DNA of 20,801 nucleotides, taken from an uncultured Eubacteriales bacterium (GTDB lineage Bacteria; Bacillota; Clostridia; Oscillospirales; CAG-272). Below the pieces are notes generated by a model. That model did not search any database and was not told where the DNA came from. It worked only from the letters and a program-made list of their open reading frames with translations. This document shows, piece after piece, positions 7,849-14,509 of the stretch (position 1 is its first letter; each line of letters opens with the position of its first letter). The DNA lies in contig CAKSSY010000030.1 of assembly GCA_934489945.1 (NCBI GenBank), positions 1 through 20,801 of the forward strand, written 5' to 3'. Both the position numbers and the translations under genes were made by a program.

Positions 7849-8650
7849 CGCCCGGTTCGTTGTCATCTCCGGCGGCAACGGCGGACTCGGACGCGCGGCA
7901 GTTTCCGCTTTTGCCGCACGCGGATACACGGTCTTCTCGCTTGATATAAACAAAAGCGAAACGCAGATGGAAAATGTTGTGGAAATCGAAACCGACGTCA
8001 CCGATTCCGAAAGCGTCTCCCGCGCATTCGATATCGTCAGATGCAAAACCGATCGAATCTCCGCCATCATCTCGCTTGCGGGAACCTATTTTATGGACTC
8101 GCTGATTGAGGTGCCGGAAGCAGAACTTGAACACATTTTCAAAGTCAATGTTTTCGGTGTTTATCATCTGAACCGCATTTTTCTCCCGCTTGTCAGAGCA
8201 GAAAACGGAAGAATTCTTGTCACAACCAGCGAACTTGCCGGCATGAAAGCGCTTCCTTTCAACGGCATTTATTCCCTGACCAAAACCGCACTGGAACATT
8301 ACACGGACTCACTCCGTCAAGAGCTTGCACTTCTCGGGGTTCCGGTCATTGAGATCAAACCGGGGGCGTTCGATACCGGCATGATTGCCGCCTCTTTTTC
8401 CTCGCTCGACCGAATGGCAGAAAAAACGAAACTGTATCGCGCCGATGCCGCGCGGTTCCGCCGCATCATGCAAATCCAAAGCGGCACAGCCAAGCCCCCC
8501 GAAAAGCTTGCCGAAATCCTCTGCCATGCCGTGGAATCCAAACATCCGCGTCTTTGCTACAAGCCAAACAACAATCTTCTCTTGAAATTATTCAATCTCT
8601 GCCCACGTCGTCTTCAGGTTGCCCTTATCAAACGCCTCATCAAAAATTAA
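7841..8650 (+). CDS. Short-chain dehydrogenase/reductase
   Basis: This 269-residue classical SDR has a slightly unusual nucleotide loop, GGNGGLG (11-17). Asp35 at the end of the second strand suggests NAD(H) preference. An NAG-like LAG motif (79-81) replaces NNAG; Asn103 is present, and the catalytic set is Ser130, Tyr144 and Lys148 (YSLTK). The C-terminal third, with PGAFDTGM, is the usual substrate region; the substrate is unknown. The ATG at 7841 has AAGGAG upstream and overlaps the ATPase gene by 8 nt. It therefore belongs to the transporter operon and may modify the imported compound. A chance addition to the operon is possible. No convincing terminator is seen after it. Confidence 0.88.
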   Translation: MNNARFVVISGGNGGLGRAAVSAFAARGYTVFSLDINKSETQMENVVEIETDVTDSESVSRAFDIVRCKTDRISAIISLAGTYFMDSLIEVPEAELEHIFKVNVFGVYHLNRIFLPLVRAENGRILVTTSELAGMKALPFNGIYSLTKTALEHYTDSLRQELALLGVPVIEIKPGAFDTGMIAASFSSLDRMAEKTKLYRADAARFRRIMQIQSGTAKPPEKLAEILCHAVESKHPRLCYKPNNNLLLKLFNLCPRRLQVALIKRLIKN

Positions 8651-8708
8651 ATCCATATTTCCCGTGGTCGACAACTGTCAAAAGATTCAAAAATTGCAAA
8701 AAATCATA

Positions 8709-8737
8709 TTGACAACAAGAAAAAAATATGATACAAT
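8709..8737 (+). promoter_or_regulatory. Promoter of the purine operon
   Basis: TTGACA (8709-8714), 17 nt, then TACAAT (8732-8737). Transcription would start near 8744, exactly at the 5' edge of the riboswitch fold. The gap 8651-8708 after the dehydrogenase holds nothing else that can be recognised. Confidence 0.85.
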
Positions 8738-8744
8738 AAGAGTG

Positions 8745-8816
8745 GATTTCTTGTGACTGACGGGTTTGCAGAGTACTGCATGGGAGCAAGAAGTAATAAA
8801 GCCGACCGTCTGGGCA
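8745..8816 (+). ncRNA. ZTP (pfl) riboswitch aptamer
   Basis: This matches the ZTP/ZMP-sensing riboswitch. Stem P1 pairs TTCTTG (8748-8753) with CAAGAA (8787-8792). The conserved GTGACTG lies just inside P1. An inner hairpin GCAG-AGTA-CTGC (8768-8779) precedes the conserved TGGGAGC. After a short linker comes the conserved 3' block CCG.C.TGGGCA (8802-8816). The pseudoknot pairs GACGG (8759-8763) with CCGTC (8806-8810). From memory the usual consensus here is GGCGG with CCGCC, so the A-U pair looks like a compensatory change. ZTP/ZMP accumulates when 10-formyl-THF is short, and ligand binding turns such operons on. Its place directly before purE and an overlapping terminator fits. Confidence 0.93.
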
Positions 8817-8858
8817 CAGTTAGGATTCAAAAGTCTTAACTGCGCCCTTTTGTTTTTC
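8812..8858 (+). terminator. Riboswitch-controlled transcription terminator
   Basis: GGGCACAGTTAGGA (8812-8825) pairs with TCTTAACTGCGCCC (8834-8847): 14 positions with one A-C mismatch and one G-U pair, an 8-nt loop, then a T-rich tail (8848-8858). The 5' arm shares GGGCA with the 3' conserved block of the ZTP aptamer. A ligand-bound aptamer would sequester this strand and allow read-through into purE, which makes this an ON switch. Confidence 0.9.
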
Positions 8859-8875
8859 TTGAAAGGAGAAATGCT

Positions 8876-9364
8876 ATGAAAAAAGTCGGAATCGTTATGG
8901 GAAGTGACAGTGATCTTCCCATCGTTCAAAAAGCTGTTGACACACTCAAGGCTTTCGGTGTCCCTTATGAAGTGCACATATACTCTGCACACCGCACCCC
9001 CTCCCGAACTGCAGACTTCGCCCAAAGTGCCGAAAAAAACGGTTTTGGCGTGCTGATTGCCGCAGCGGGAATGGCTGCCCATCTTGCGGGCGCAATCGCG
9101 GCACAAACCACGCTTCCGGTAATCGGAATTCCTTGTAAATCGAATACGCTTAACGGCATAGATGCCCTGTTATCTACGGCTCAGATGCCCTCCGGTGTCC
9201 CGGTGGCAACGGTCGCAATTGACGGGGGAATCAATGCCGCTTTGCTTTCTGTACAAATACTCGCCGTCTCGGATGAAAATCTCTCGGCAAAATTGAAAGC
9301 CCGGAAAAAACAAGACGCTGACAGTGTTCTTGCCAAAGACAAAGAAATTGCTTCCAAAATCTGA
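8876..9364 (+). CDS. purE: 5-(carboxyamino)imidazole ribonucleotide mutase / AIR carboxylase
   Basis: This 162-residue cytoplasmic enzyme makes CAIR, the carboxylated imidazole intermediate. Motifs are MGSDSD (8-13), SAHRTP (37-42), AAGMAAHLAG (63-72) and QMPSGVPVAT, as in the bacterial class I fold. The GGAAHLPG loop reads GMAAHLAG here. It differs clearly from the class II form, which has AGRSNALSG in that loop. No purK is present in the operon, so it is unclear whether it acts on N5-CAIR made elsewhere or directly on AIR with CO2. The ATG at 8876 has AAAGGAG upstream. A nearby ATG at 8871 stops after two codons. It is the first gene after the ZTP riboswitch. Confidence 0.95.
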   Translation: MKKVGIVMGSDSDLPIVQKAVDTLKAFGVPYEVHIYSAHRTPSRTADFAQSAEKNGFGVLIAAAGMAAHLAGAIAAQTTLPVIGIPCKSNTLNGIDALLSTAQMPSGVPVATVAIDGGINAALLSVQILAVSDENLSAKLKARKKQDADSVLAKDKEIASKI

Positions 9365-9398
9365 AGAATAAAAATTTATTTTAAAGGAGATCCAAATT

Positions 9399-10088
9399 AT
9401 GAAACTCGTTTACACCGGAAAGACCAAAAATGTTTTCGCACTGGAGAACGGAAATTACTTACTCAAATTCAAAGACGACTGCACAGGCAAAGACGGCGTG
9501 TTTGACCCCGGCGAAAATTCGGTCGGATTAACTATTGACGGTGTCGGCGATGTCAACCTGCGGATGTCTGTTTATTTTTTTGAAAAGATCAACGCTGCCG
9601 GGATCAAAACGCATTACGTCAATGCCAATCTTGCCGACACTACCATGGAGGTAATTCCCGGCAAAGTTTTTGGTCACGGACTTGAAGTCATTTGTCGCTA
9701 TAAGGCTGTCGGCAGTTTCTTCCGCAGATATGGCGAATATATTTCGGAAGGCGATGATCTTCCCGCTTATGTGGAAATGACCTTTAAAAACGACGAAAAA
9801 GGAGATCCGCTGGTAACAAAGGATGCACTCGCCGCACTTGGCGTTATGACTGAAACACAGTATGACGAAATCAAGGCTATGACCCGGAAAATCACCAAAA
9901 TCGTGGCAGACGATCTCTCTGCCAAAGGGCTGGTGCTTTATGATATTAAATTTGAATTCGGCTATGACAGCAATGGAAACATCATGCTGATTGACGAAAT
10001 TGCCTCCGGCAATATGCGTGTATACAAAGACGGCAAATATGTCGACCCCATGACGCTCTCCGGTCTGTTCTTCTCTGCCAATCAATAA
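9399..10088 (+). CDS. purC: SAICAR synthetase
   Basis: This 229-residue enzyme joins CAIR and aspartate using ATP. It begins with YTGKTKNVF (the nucleotide-binding P-loop-like turn), continues with KVFGHGLEVICRYKAVGSF and has the family signature LYDIKFEFG near 180. The later DEI segment reads DEIASGNMRVYKDGK, not the usual DE-SPD-RW pattern, so this is a divergent branch of PurC. The length is normal. The ATG at 9399 has AAAGGAG 9 nt upstream. It is separated from purE by 34 nt with no terminator or promoter and lies 10 nt before the purF-like gene. Confidence 0.92.
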   Translation: MKLVYTGKTKNVFALENGNYLLKFKDDCTGKDGVFDPGENSVGLTIDGVGDVNLRMSVYFFEKINAAGIKTHYVNANLADTTMEVIPGKVFGHGLEVICRYKAVGSFFRRYGEYISEGDDLPAYVEMTFKNDEKGDPLVTKDALAALGVMTETQYDEIKAMTRKITKIVADDLSAKGLVLYDIKFEFGYDSNGNIMLIDEIASGNMRVYKDGKYVDPMTLSGLFFSANQ

Positions 10089-10098
10089 GGAGAAAAAC

Positions 10099-11535
10099 AT
10101 GAGTGGATTCTTCGGAGTTGTCGGCAATCAAAACATTTTGCCGGATGTCTTTTTCGGAACGGATTACCATTCCCATCTCGGCACGAAAAGTGCAGGTATT
10201 GCCGCCCTTTCTTCGGAACTGGGTTTTCAACGCAAAATTCACAACATCGGGAATGCTCCGTTTCGCACACAGTTTGACGGCATTCTCGAACAAATGACAG
10301 GAACTTCGGCAATCGGCACCATTAACGACAGTGACCCGCAACCCCTTTTAATTCAATCTTCCCTCGGTCGTTATGCCATCTCGGTGGTGGGGACGGTCAA
10401 CAACGACGCGTCTCTTGCTGCAGATTACGTAAAAGACGGCAACAGTCAACTCACCGCCCTTGCCGGTCATGGCGTCAATAAAACCGAACTGATCGCGGCA
10501 TACATCAACCGTAAATCAACGATTGCAGATGGCATTCGCTATGTCCAGGAAAAAATCGACGGTACGGCATTGATTCTGATTTTAACCGAACAAGGAAACA
10601 TTATCGTTGCACGCGACAAAGACGGACGACTTCCCGTACACATTGGTCACGGTGAAAAGGGCTATTGCGTCTCCTTTGAACATTTTGCTTATGAAAAACT
10701 CGGATACGAAAGCGTTTACGAACTAAAGCCCGCTGAAATTGTGGAAGTCACCTCTCATGATTTCAAAACCCTTTTGGAAGGACATGAGGAGATGCACATT
10801 TGCTCTTTTCTTTGGTCCTATTACGGATTTCCCACCTCGACTTATGAAGGCATCAATGTGGAAACCATGCGTTATCGCAACGGAGAAATCATGGCGGAAA
10901 ACGAAACACAAAACGGAACCTTGCCAAGCATTGATTACGTTGCGGGTGTTCCCGATTCAGGAACGCCCCACGCTATCGGATTTGCCAATCGTACCCATCT
11001 GCCCTTCTCGCGTCCTTTCATTAAGTATACCCCGACATGGCCGCGTAGTTTTATGCCCGCCAGTCAGCCGGAACGCAATCGAATTGCCAAAATGAAACAA
11101 ATCCCCGTCAAAGAATTGATTCACGGAAAGGAACTGCTTTTCATCGATGATTCCATAGTCCGCGGTACACAGTTGCGCGAAACGGTGGATTTCCTTTATG
11201 AAAGCGGTGCCAAAGCAGTTCATATGCGTTCTGCCTGCCCGCCGATTATGTTCGGATGCAAATATCTGAATTTTTCCAGATCTACGGGTGACATGGATTT
11301 GCTGACACGCAACATCATTATGGAACTGGAGGGAAAGGAAGGCATGAAGCATCTTGAGGAGTATGCGGACGGAACCACCGAACGCGGACAAAAGATGCGA
11401 AAAGCAATCTGCGAAAAACTCCATCTGGCTTCCCTTGAATTTCAAACGCTTGACGGTCTTGTAAAGGCAATCGGGTTGCCGGTCTGCAAACTCTGCACCT
11501 ATTGCTGGAACGGAAAGGAAAAGAATCATGATTGA
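10099..11535 (+). CDS. purF: PurF-like amidophosphoribosyltransferase with a degenerate glutaminase site
   Basis: This 478-residue protein has the two-domain layout of PurF, which makes phosphoribosylamine from PRPP. The C-terminal half is intact: GVPDSGT near 283 and the PRPP motif FIDDSIVRGT (348-357). Cysteines C235, C387 (or C380), C466 and C469 match the positions of the [4Fe-4S] ligands of Bacillus PurF, including the terminal C-x-x-C. The N-terminal Ntn glutaminase half is altered. It starts MSGFFG rather than (M)CGI/VFG, so the nucleophile Cys1 is Ser. HRGQESAG is HLGTKSAG, the RYSTTG arginine region is TINDSD, and the HNG oxyanion segment is VVG. Ammonia-dependent activity, a Ser nucleophile or a partner amidase are possible. 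It is the only purF in this operon. The ATG follows AAGGAG and the gene overlaps purM by 8 nt. Confidence 0.85.
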   Translation: MSGFFGVVGNQNILPDVFFGTDYHSHLGTKSAGIAALSSELGFQRKIHNIGNAPFRTQFDGILEQMTGTSAIGTINDSDPQPLLIQSSLGRYAISVVGTVNNDASLAADYVKDGNSQLTALAGHGVNKTELIAAYINRKSTIADGIRYVQEKIDGTALILILTEQGNIIVARDKDGRLPVHIGHGEKGYCVSFEHFAYEKLGYESVYELKPAEIVEVTSHDFKTLLEGHEEMHICSFLWSYYGFPTSTYEGINVETMRYRNGEIMAENETQNGTLPSIDYVAGVPDSGTPHAIGFANRTHLPFSRPFIKYTPTWPRSFMPASQPERNRIAKMKQIPVKELIHGKELLFIDDSIVRGTQLRETVDFLYESGAKAVHMRSACPPIMFGCKYLNFSRSTGDMDLLTRNIIMELEGKEGMKHLEEYADGTTERGQKMRKAICEKLHLASLEFQTLDGLVKAIGLPVCKLCTYCWNGKEKNHD

Positions 11536-12571
11536 AAACTCAAAATCCGATGCTTACGCAGCAGCAGGCGTGGATATTACTGCCGGGTACCGTGCTGTAG
11601 AACTGATGAAAAAACATATTGCCACCACTATGATTCCGGGTGTTTGCTCGGACATTGGCGGTTTCGGCGGTTTGTTTGAACTGGATCTGACGGGCATGAC
11701 GCACCCGATCCTCGTCAGCGGTACCGACGGCGTCGGTACCAAACTCAAACTCGCTTTCCTCATGGACAAGCACGATACGGTCGGCATTGATTGCGTTGCC
11801 ATGTGCGTCAACGATATTATTTGTTGCGGTGCCAAACCGTTGTTCTTCCTGGATTATATTGCCTGCGGAAAAAATGTTCCCGAACGAATTGCCAACATAG
11901 TCGCCGGTGTTTGTGCCGGCTGTACTCAGGCAGGTGTGGCATTGATTGGCGGGGAAACCGCAGAAATGCCGGGTTTTTACCCGGCGGACGAGTACGATCT
12001 TGCAGGATACAGCACCGGTCTTGTGGACAAAGAAAAGATTATCAACCGTAACACCATGAAAGAAGGGGACGTTATCCTTGCTCTCCCGTCAAGCGGCGTT
12101 CATTCCAACGGCTTTTCCCTTGTTCGCAAAGTATTTGACATTGAGAACTGCAATCTGCACACCCCCGTCGCAGAGCTTGAAGGTCGGTCACTGGGAGATG
12201 CCTTACTGACCCCTACCAGAATCTATGTCAAGCCAATCCTTGCTCTTCTTGAACGTGTCAAGGTCAAAGGCATTTCACATATTACCGGTGGCGGCTTTTA
12301 CGAAAACATTCCGCGCAGCATCCCGGAGGGACTTTGTGCAACCATTGAACGCAATGCCGTTCGCGTCCTCCCGATTTTCAATCTCATTGCCAAAACCGGA
12401 AACATTCCGGAACGAGATATGTTTAACACCTTCAACATGGGGGTCGGCATGAGTGTTGTGGTTCCCTCCGAAGAGACGGAAACTGCTCTTTCCGTCCTTC
12501 ATGATAACGGTGAGGATGCCTATGTTATCGGAACGATTGAAAAGGCAGATACGAGGATTCAAATATGTTGA
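11528..12571 (+). CDS. purM: Phosphoribosylformylglycinamidine cyclo-ligase (AIR synthetase)
   Basis: This 347-residue ATP-dependent enzyme closes the imidazole ring of AIR. Family motifs are GTDGVGTKLK (65-74), CVNDIICCGA (93-102) and GGETAEMPGFY (141-151), then GVHSNGFSLVRK and HITGGGFYENIPR in the C-terminal half. The length is normal. The ATG at 11528 overlaps the end of the purF-like gene by 8 nt, and AAGGAAA lies upstream. The 3' end overlaps the membrane-channel gene by 7 nt, so the two are translationally coupled. Confidence 0.97.
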   Translation: MIENSKSDAYAAAGVDITAGYRAVELMKKHIATTMIPGVCSDIGGFGGLFELDLTGMTHPILVSGTDGVGTKLKLAFLMDKHDTVGIDCVAMCVNDIICCGAKPLFFLDYIACGKNVPERIANIVAGVCAGCTQAGVALIGGETAEMPGFYPADEYDLAGYSTGLVDKEKIINRNTMKEGDVILALPSSGVHSNGFSLVRKVFDIENCNLHTPVAELEGRSLGDALLTPTRIYVKPILALLERVKVKGISHITGGGFYENIPRSIPEGLCATIERNAVRVLPIFNLIAKTGNIPERDMFNTFNMGVGMSVVVPSEETETALSVLHDNGEDAYVIGTIEKADTRIQIC

Positions 12572-13179
12572 AAACGGTAACGGAAAGCATCTCGGCGGGA
12601 ATTCTGATTGCTATCGGCGGATGCGTTTTTCTTGCCTGCGACAACAAAACGGTCGGTGCCATTCTGTTTTCCGTGGCACTCCTTTGTATTTGTTACCTCG
12701 GTTATTATCTTTTCACCGGCAAAATCGGATATCTCATTGAGAACCATTCCTTCCAAAATATCACTGCACTTGTCATCGGTCTTGCGGGAAATCTCATCGT
12801 TACGTTCCTGCTCGGTATGCTTATCCGCTATGTACTTCCTTCGCTCGGCGAAACTGCGGCGGAAATTTGCACGGCAAAGACAGAACAAACCTTTTTTATC
12901 ACCTTCATCCGAGCTGTTTTTTGCGGCATCCTGATGTATCTTGCGGTACAGATTTTCAGACAAAAAAACTCGCCGCTCGGCATCTTATTCTGCGTTCCCG
13001 TGTTCATTCTGAGCGGATTTGAGCACTCGGTTGCCGATATGTTTTACTTTGGGGCATCGGGACTCTTTGATTTCAAAATTCTGACCTTTGAGACGGCGGC
13101 AATTCTCGGAAACACTGTCGGCAGTCTCATTCTTCCCATTCTATTGAAAGCGGGTGATCGTTTTGCCAAGAAAAATTAA
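12565..13179 (+). CDS. Formate/nitrite transporter (FNT) family channel, compact form
   Basis: This 204-residue membrane protein has six hydrophobic segments (about 8-24, 29-50, 66-90, 110-130, 138-162 and 174-194). The hallmark FNT motif GFEHSVADMF (151-160) holds the central pore His154. The second hallmark, LFTGN in FocA/NirC, reads LFTGK (49-53). GN pairs in helices 3 and 6 (AGN at 74-76, LGN at 181-183) are also typical. It is clearly shorter than the usual 250-285 residues because the loops and termini are trimmed; no helix appears lost. FNT proteins pass formate, nitrite or hydrosulfide. Placement between purM and purN, in the same operon as fhs, points to formate. The ATG at 12565 overlaps purM by 7 nt. 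The 3' end overlaps purN. Confidence 0.88.
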   Translation: MLKTVTESISAGILIAIGGCVFLACDNKTVGAILFSVALLCICYLGYYLFTGKIGYLIENHSFQNITALVIGLAGNLIVTFLLGMLIRYVLPSLGETAAEICTAKTEQTFFITFIRAVFCGILMYLAVQIFRQKNSPLGILFCVPVFILSGFEHSVADMFYFGASGLFDFKILTFETAAILGNTVGSLILPILLKAGDRFAKKN

Positions 13180-13801
13180 CATTGCCGTTTTGGTTTCGGG
13201 TGGAGGAACCAATCTTCAGGCACTGATCGATGCCGAAAAAAACGGAACTCTCCAAAGCGGAACCATTTGTTTGGTGATTTCCGACAAACCGGATGCCTAT
13301 GCACTCACCCGTGCAATCTCAAGCGGCATTGCCACTGCCGTTGCGAGCAAAAAAGAACTCGGTCAAGCCGGCATGGAAGCCCGTATTGTCAGATTGCTGG
13401 CAGATTATGAGATTGACCTCATCGTACTGGCGGGCTTTCTGTGTATTCTCAGTTCGGACTTTACCCGAAAATTTGACCATCGGATTCTCAATATTCATCC
13501 GTCCCTCATTCCGGCATTTTGCGGCGAAGGATTTTACGGTCTGCGCGTTCACGAAGCGGCACTTGCCCGCGGTGTCAAACTGACCGGTGCTACGGTTCAT
13601 TTTGTCAATGAAATTCCGGACGGCGGCGAAATCATCCTGCAAAAGGCGGTTCACGTTTTGAAACACGACACGCCAAAGACTCTGCAAGAGCGCGTAATGC
13701 GTATTGCGGAATGGAAAATTCTCCCCGAAGCAACCGAACGGATTGCAGCAAAAATACGAAAAGAAGAGGAAGCGACCCGTGAACATTTACAAAATTCATG
13801 A
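13154..13801 (+). CDS. purN: Phosphoribosylglycinamide formyltransferase (GAR transformylase)
   Basis: This 215-residue enzyme transfers a formyl group from 10-formyl-THF to GAR. Motifs are AVLVSGGGTNLQ near the N-terminus (phosphate loop) and NIHPSLIPAF (catalytic Asn113 and His115), then GATVHFVNEIPDGGEII (catalytic Asp156). A GEGFYG segment replaces the usual PG-x-x-G loop. The start is uncertain. The GTG at 13154 gives 215 residues. A TTG at 13163 gives 212 and lies just after GGTGATC, which matches the extended Shine-Dalgarno. Either start overlaps the channel gene. The 3' end overlaps the next gene by 23 nt. Confidence 0.93.
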   Translation: MIVLPRKINIAVLVSGGGTNLQALIDAEKNGTLQSGTICLVISDKPDAYALTRAISSGIATAVASKKELGQAGMEARIVRLLADYEIDLIVLAGFLCILSSDFTRKFDHRILNIHPSLIPAFCGEGFYGLRVHEAALARGVKLTGATVHFVNEIPDGGEIILQKAVHVLKHDTPKTLQERVMRIAEWKILPEATERIAAKIRKEEEATREHLQNS

Positions 13802-14498
13802 TATTGCAAAGCTCATTCGCGACAACCGTTATGTCGGTAGAGGAATTGTCATCGGAAAATCCGCGAACGGAGAATCGGCAGTTTCCGCCTATTTTATCAT
13901 GGGCAGAAGTGCCAACAGTCGCAATCGGGTGTTTGTTGAAAAAAACGGCGTGCTGTATACCGAGCCGTTTGACTTCTCCAAGGTGGAAGATCCCAGCCTG
14001 ATCATTTATGCCGCACAGAGAAAATACCAAAACAAATTGATCGTCACAAACGGCGATCAGACCGACACGATTTTTAAGGGCTTGCAAAACGGAAAAAACT
14101 TTCGGTCCGCGCTGGAAAGCCGCACCTTTGAGCCGGACCGTCCAAACTTTACCCCCCGCATCAGCGGTATTTTGACCTTTGCAGATAAGGATTTTTCCTA
14201 CGAAATGAGTATTCTCAAAAGTGCGGATGCTCTTGGAACCGCTTGCAACCGTTATACCTTCTCTTACACTGCCCTTCCCGGACTCGGGCATTTTCTCCAC
14301 ACCTATGTAGGCGACGGAAATCCCCCGCCGACCTTTCAGGGCGAACCGGAGCGTATTGCCATTCCCGATTCCATCGATACCTTTACCGATTCTCTGTGGA
14401 ATGCTCTGAATGCCGAGAATCGCATTTCTCTTTACGTCCGCTACACCAATCTTGCAACCGGCAAGGAAGACAACCGTCTTATCAACCAAAACAAGTGA
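13779..14498 (+). CDS. purO: IMP cyclohydrolase, archaeal PurO type
   Basis: This 239-residue protein matches the PurO-like IMP cyclohydrolase family (Ntn-type fold, Pfam IMP_cyclohyd), which closes the ring of FAICAR to IMP. Motifs are GRGIVIGKS (20-28), YFIMGRSANSRNR (38-50), DPSLIIY near 72, NGDQTDTI (91-98) and RTFEPDRPNFTPRISG. It is unrelated to the N-terminal cyclohydrolase domain of bifunctional PurH. Its presence next to a half-PurH is a non-homologous split of the last two purine steps. The start is GTG at 13779, with AAGAGGA upstream inside purN. The open frame begins further upstream at 13704, but there is no family similarity there. Confidence 0.9.
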   Translation: MNIYKIHDIAKLIRDNRYVGRGIVIGKSANGESAVSAYFIMGRSANSRNRVFVEKNGVLYTEPFDFSKVEDPSLIIYAAQRKYQNKLIVTNGDQTDTIFKGLQNGKNFRSALESRTFEPDRPNFTPRISGILTFADKDFSYEMSILKSADALGTACNRYTFSYTALPGLGHFLHTYVGDGNPPPTFQGEPERIAIPDSIDTFTDSLWNALNAENRISLYVRYTNLATGKEDNRLINQNK

Positions 14499-14509
14499 GG
14501 AAAAGAGTT

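Noticed and set aside
7240..8070. Open frame (276 codons) on the minus strand opposite the ABC ATPase and dehydrogenase
   Set aside because: It is antisense to genes with complete motifs, and its translation looks like a low-complexity, family-less shadow.
8651..8708. Possible terminator between the dehydrogenase gene and the purine promoter
   Set aside because: I could find no stable GC-rich stem followed by a T-run. Read-through into the riboswitch region remains possible.
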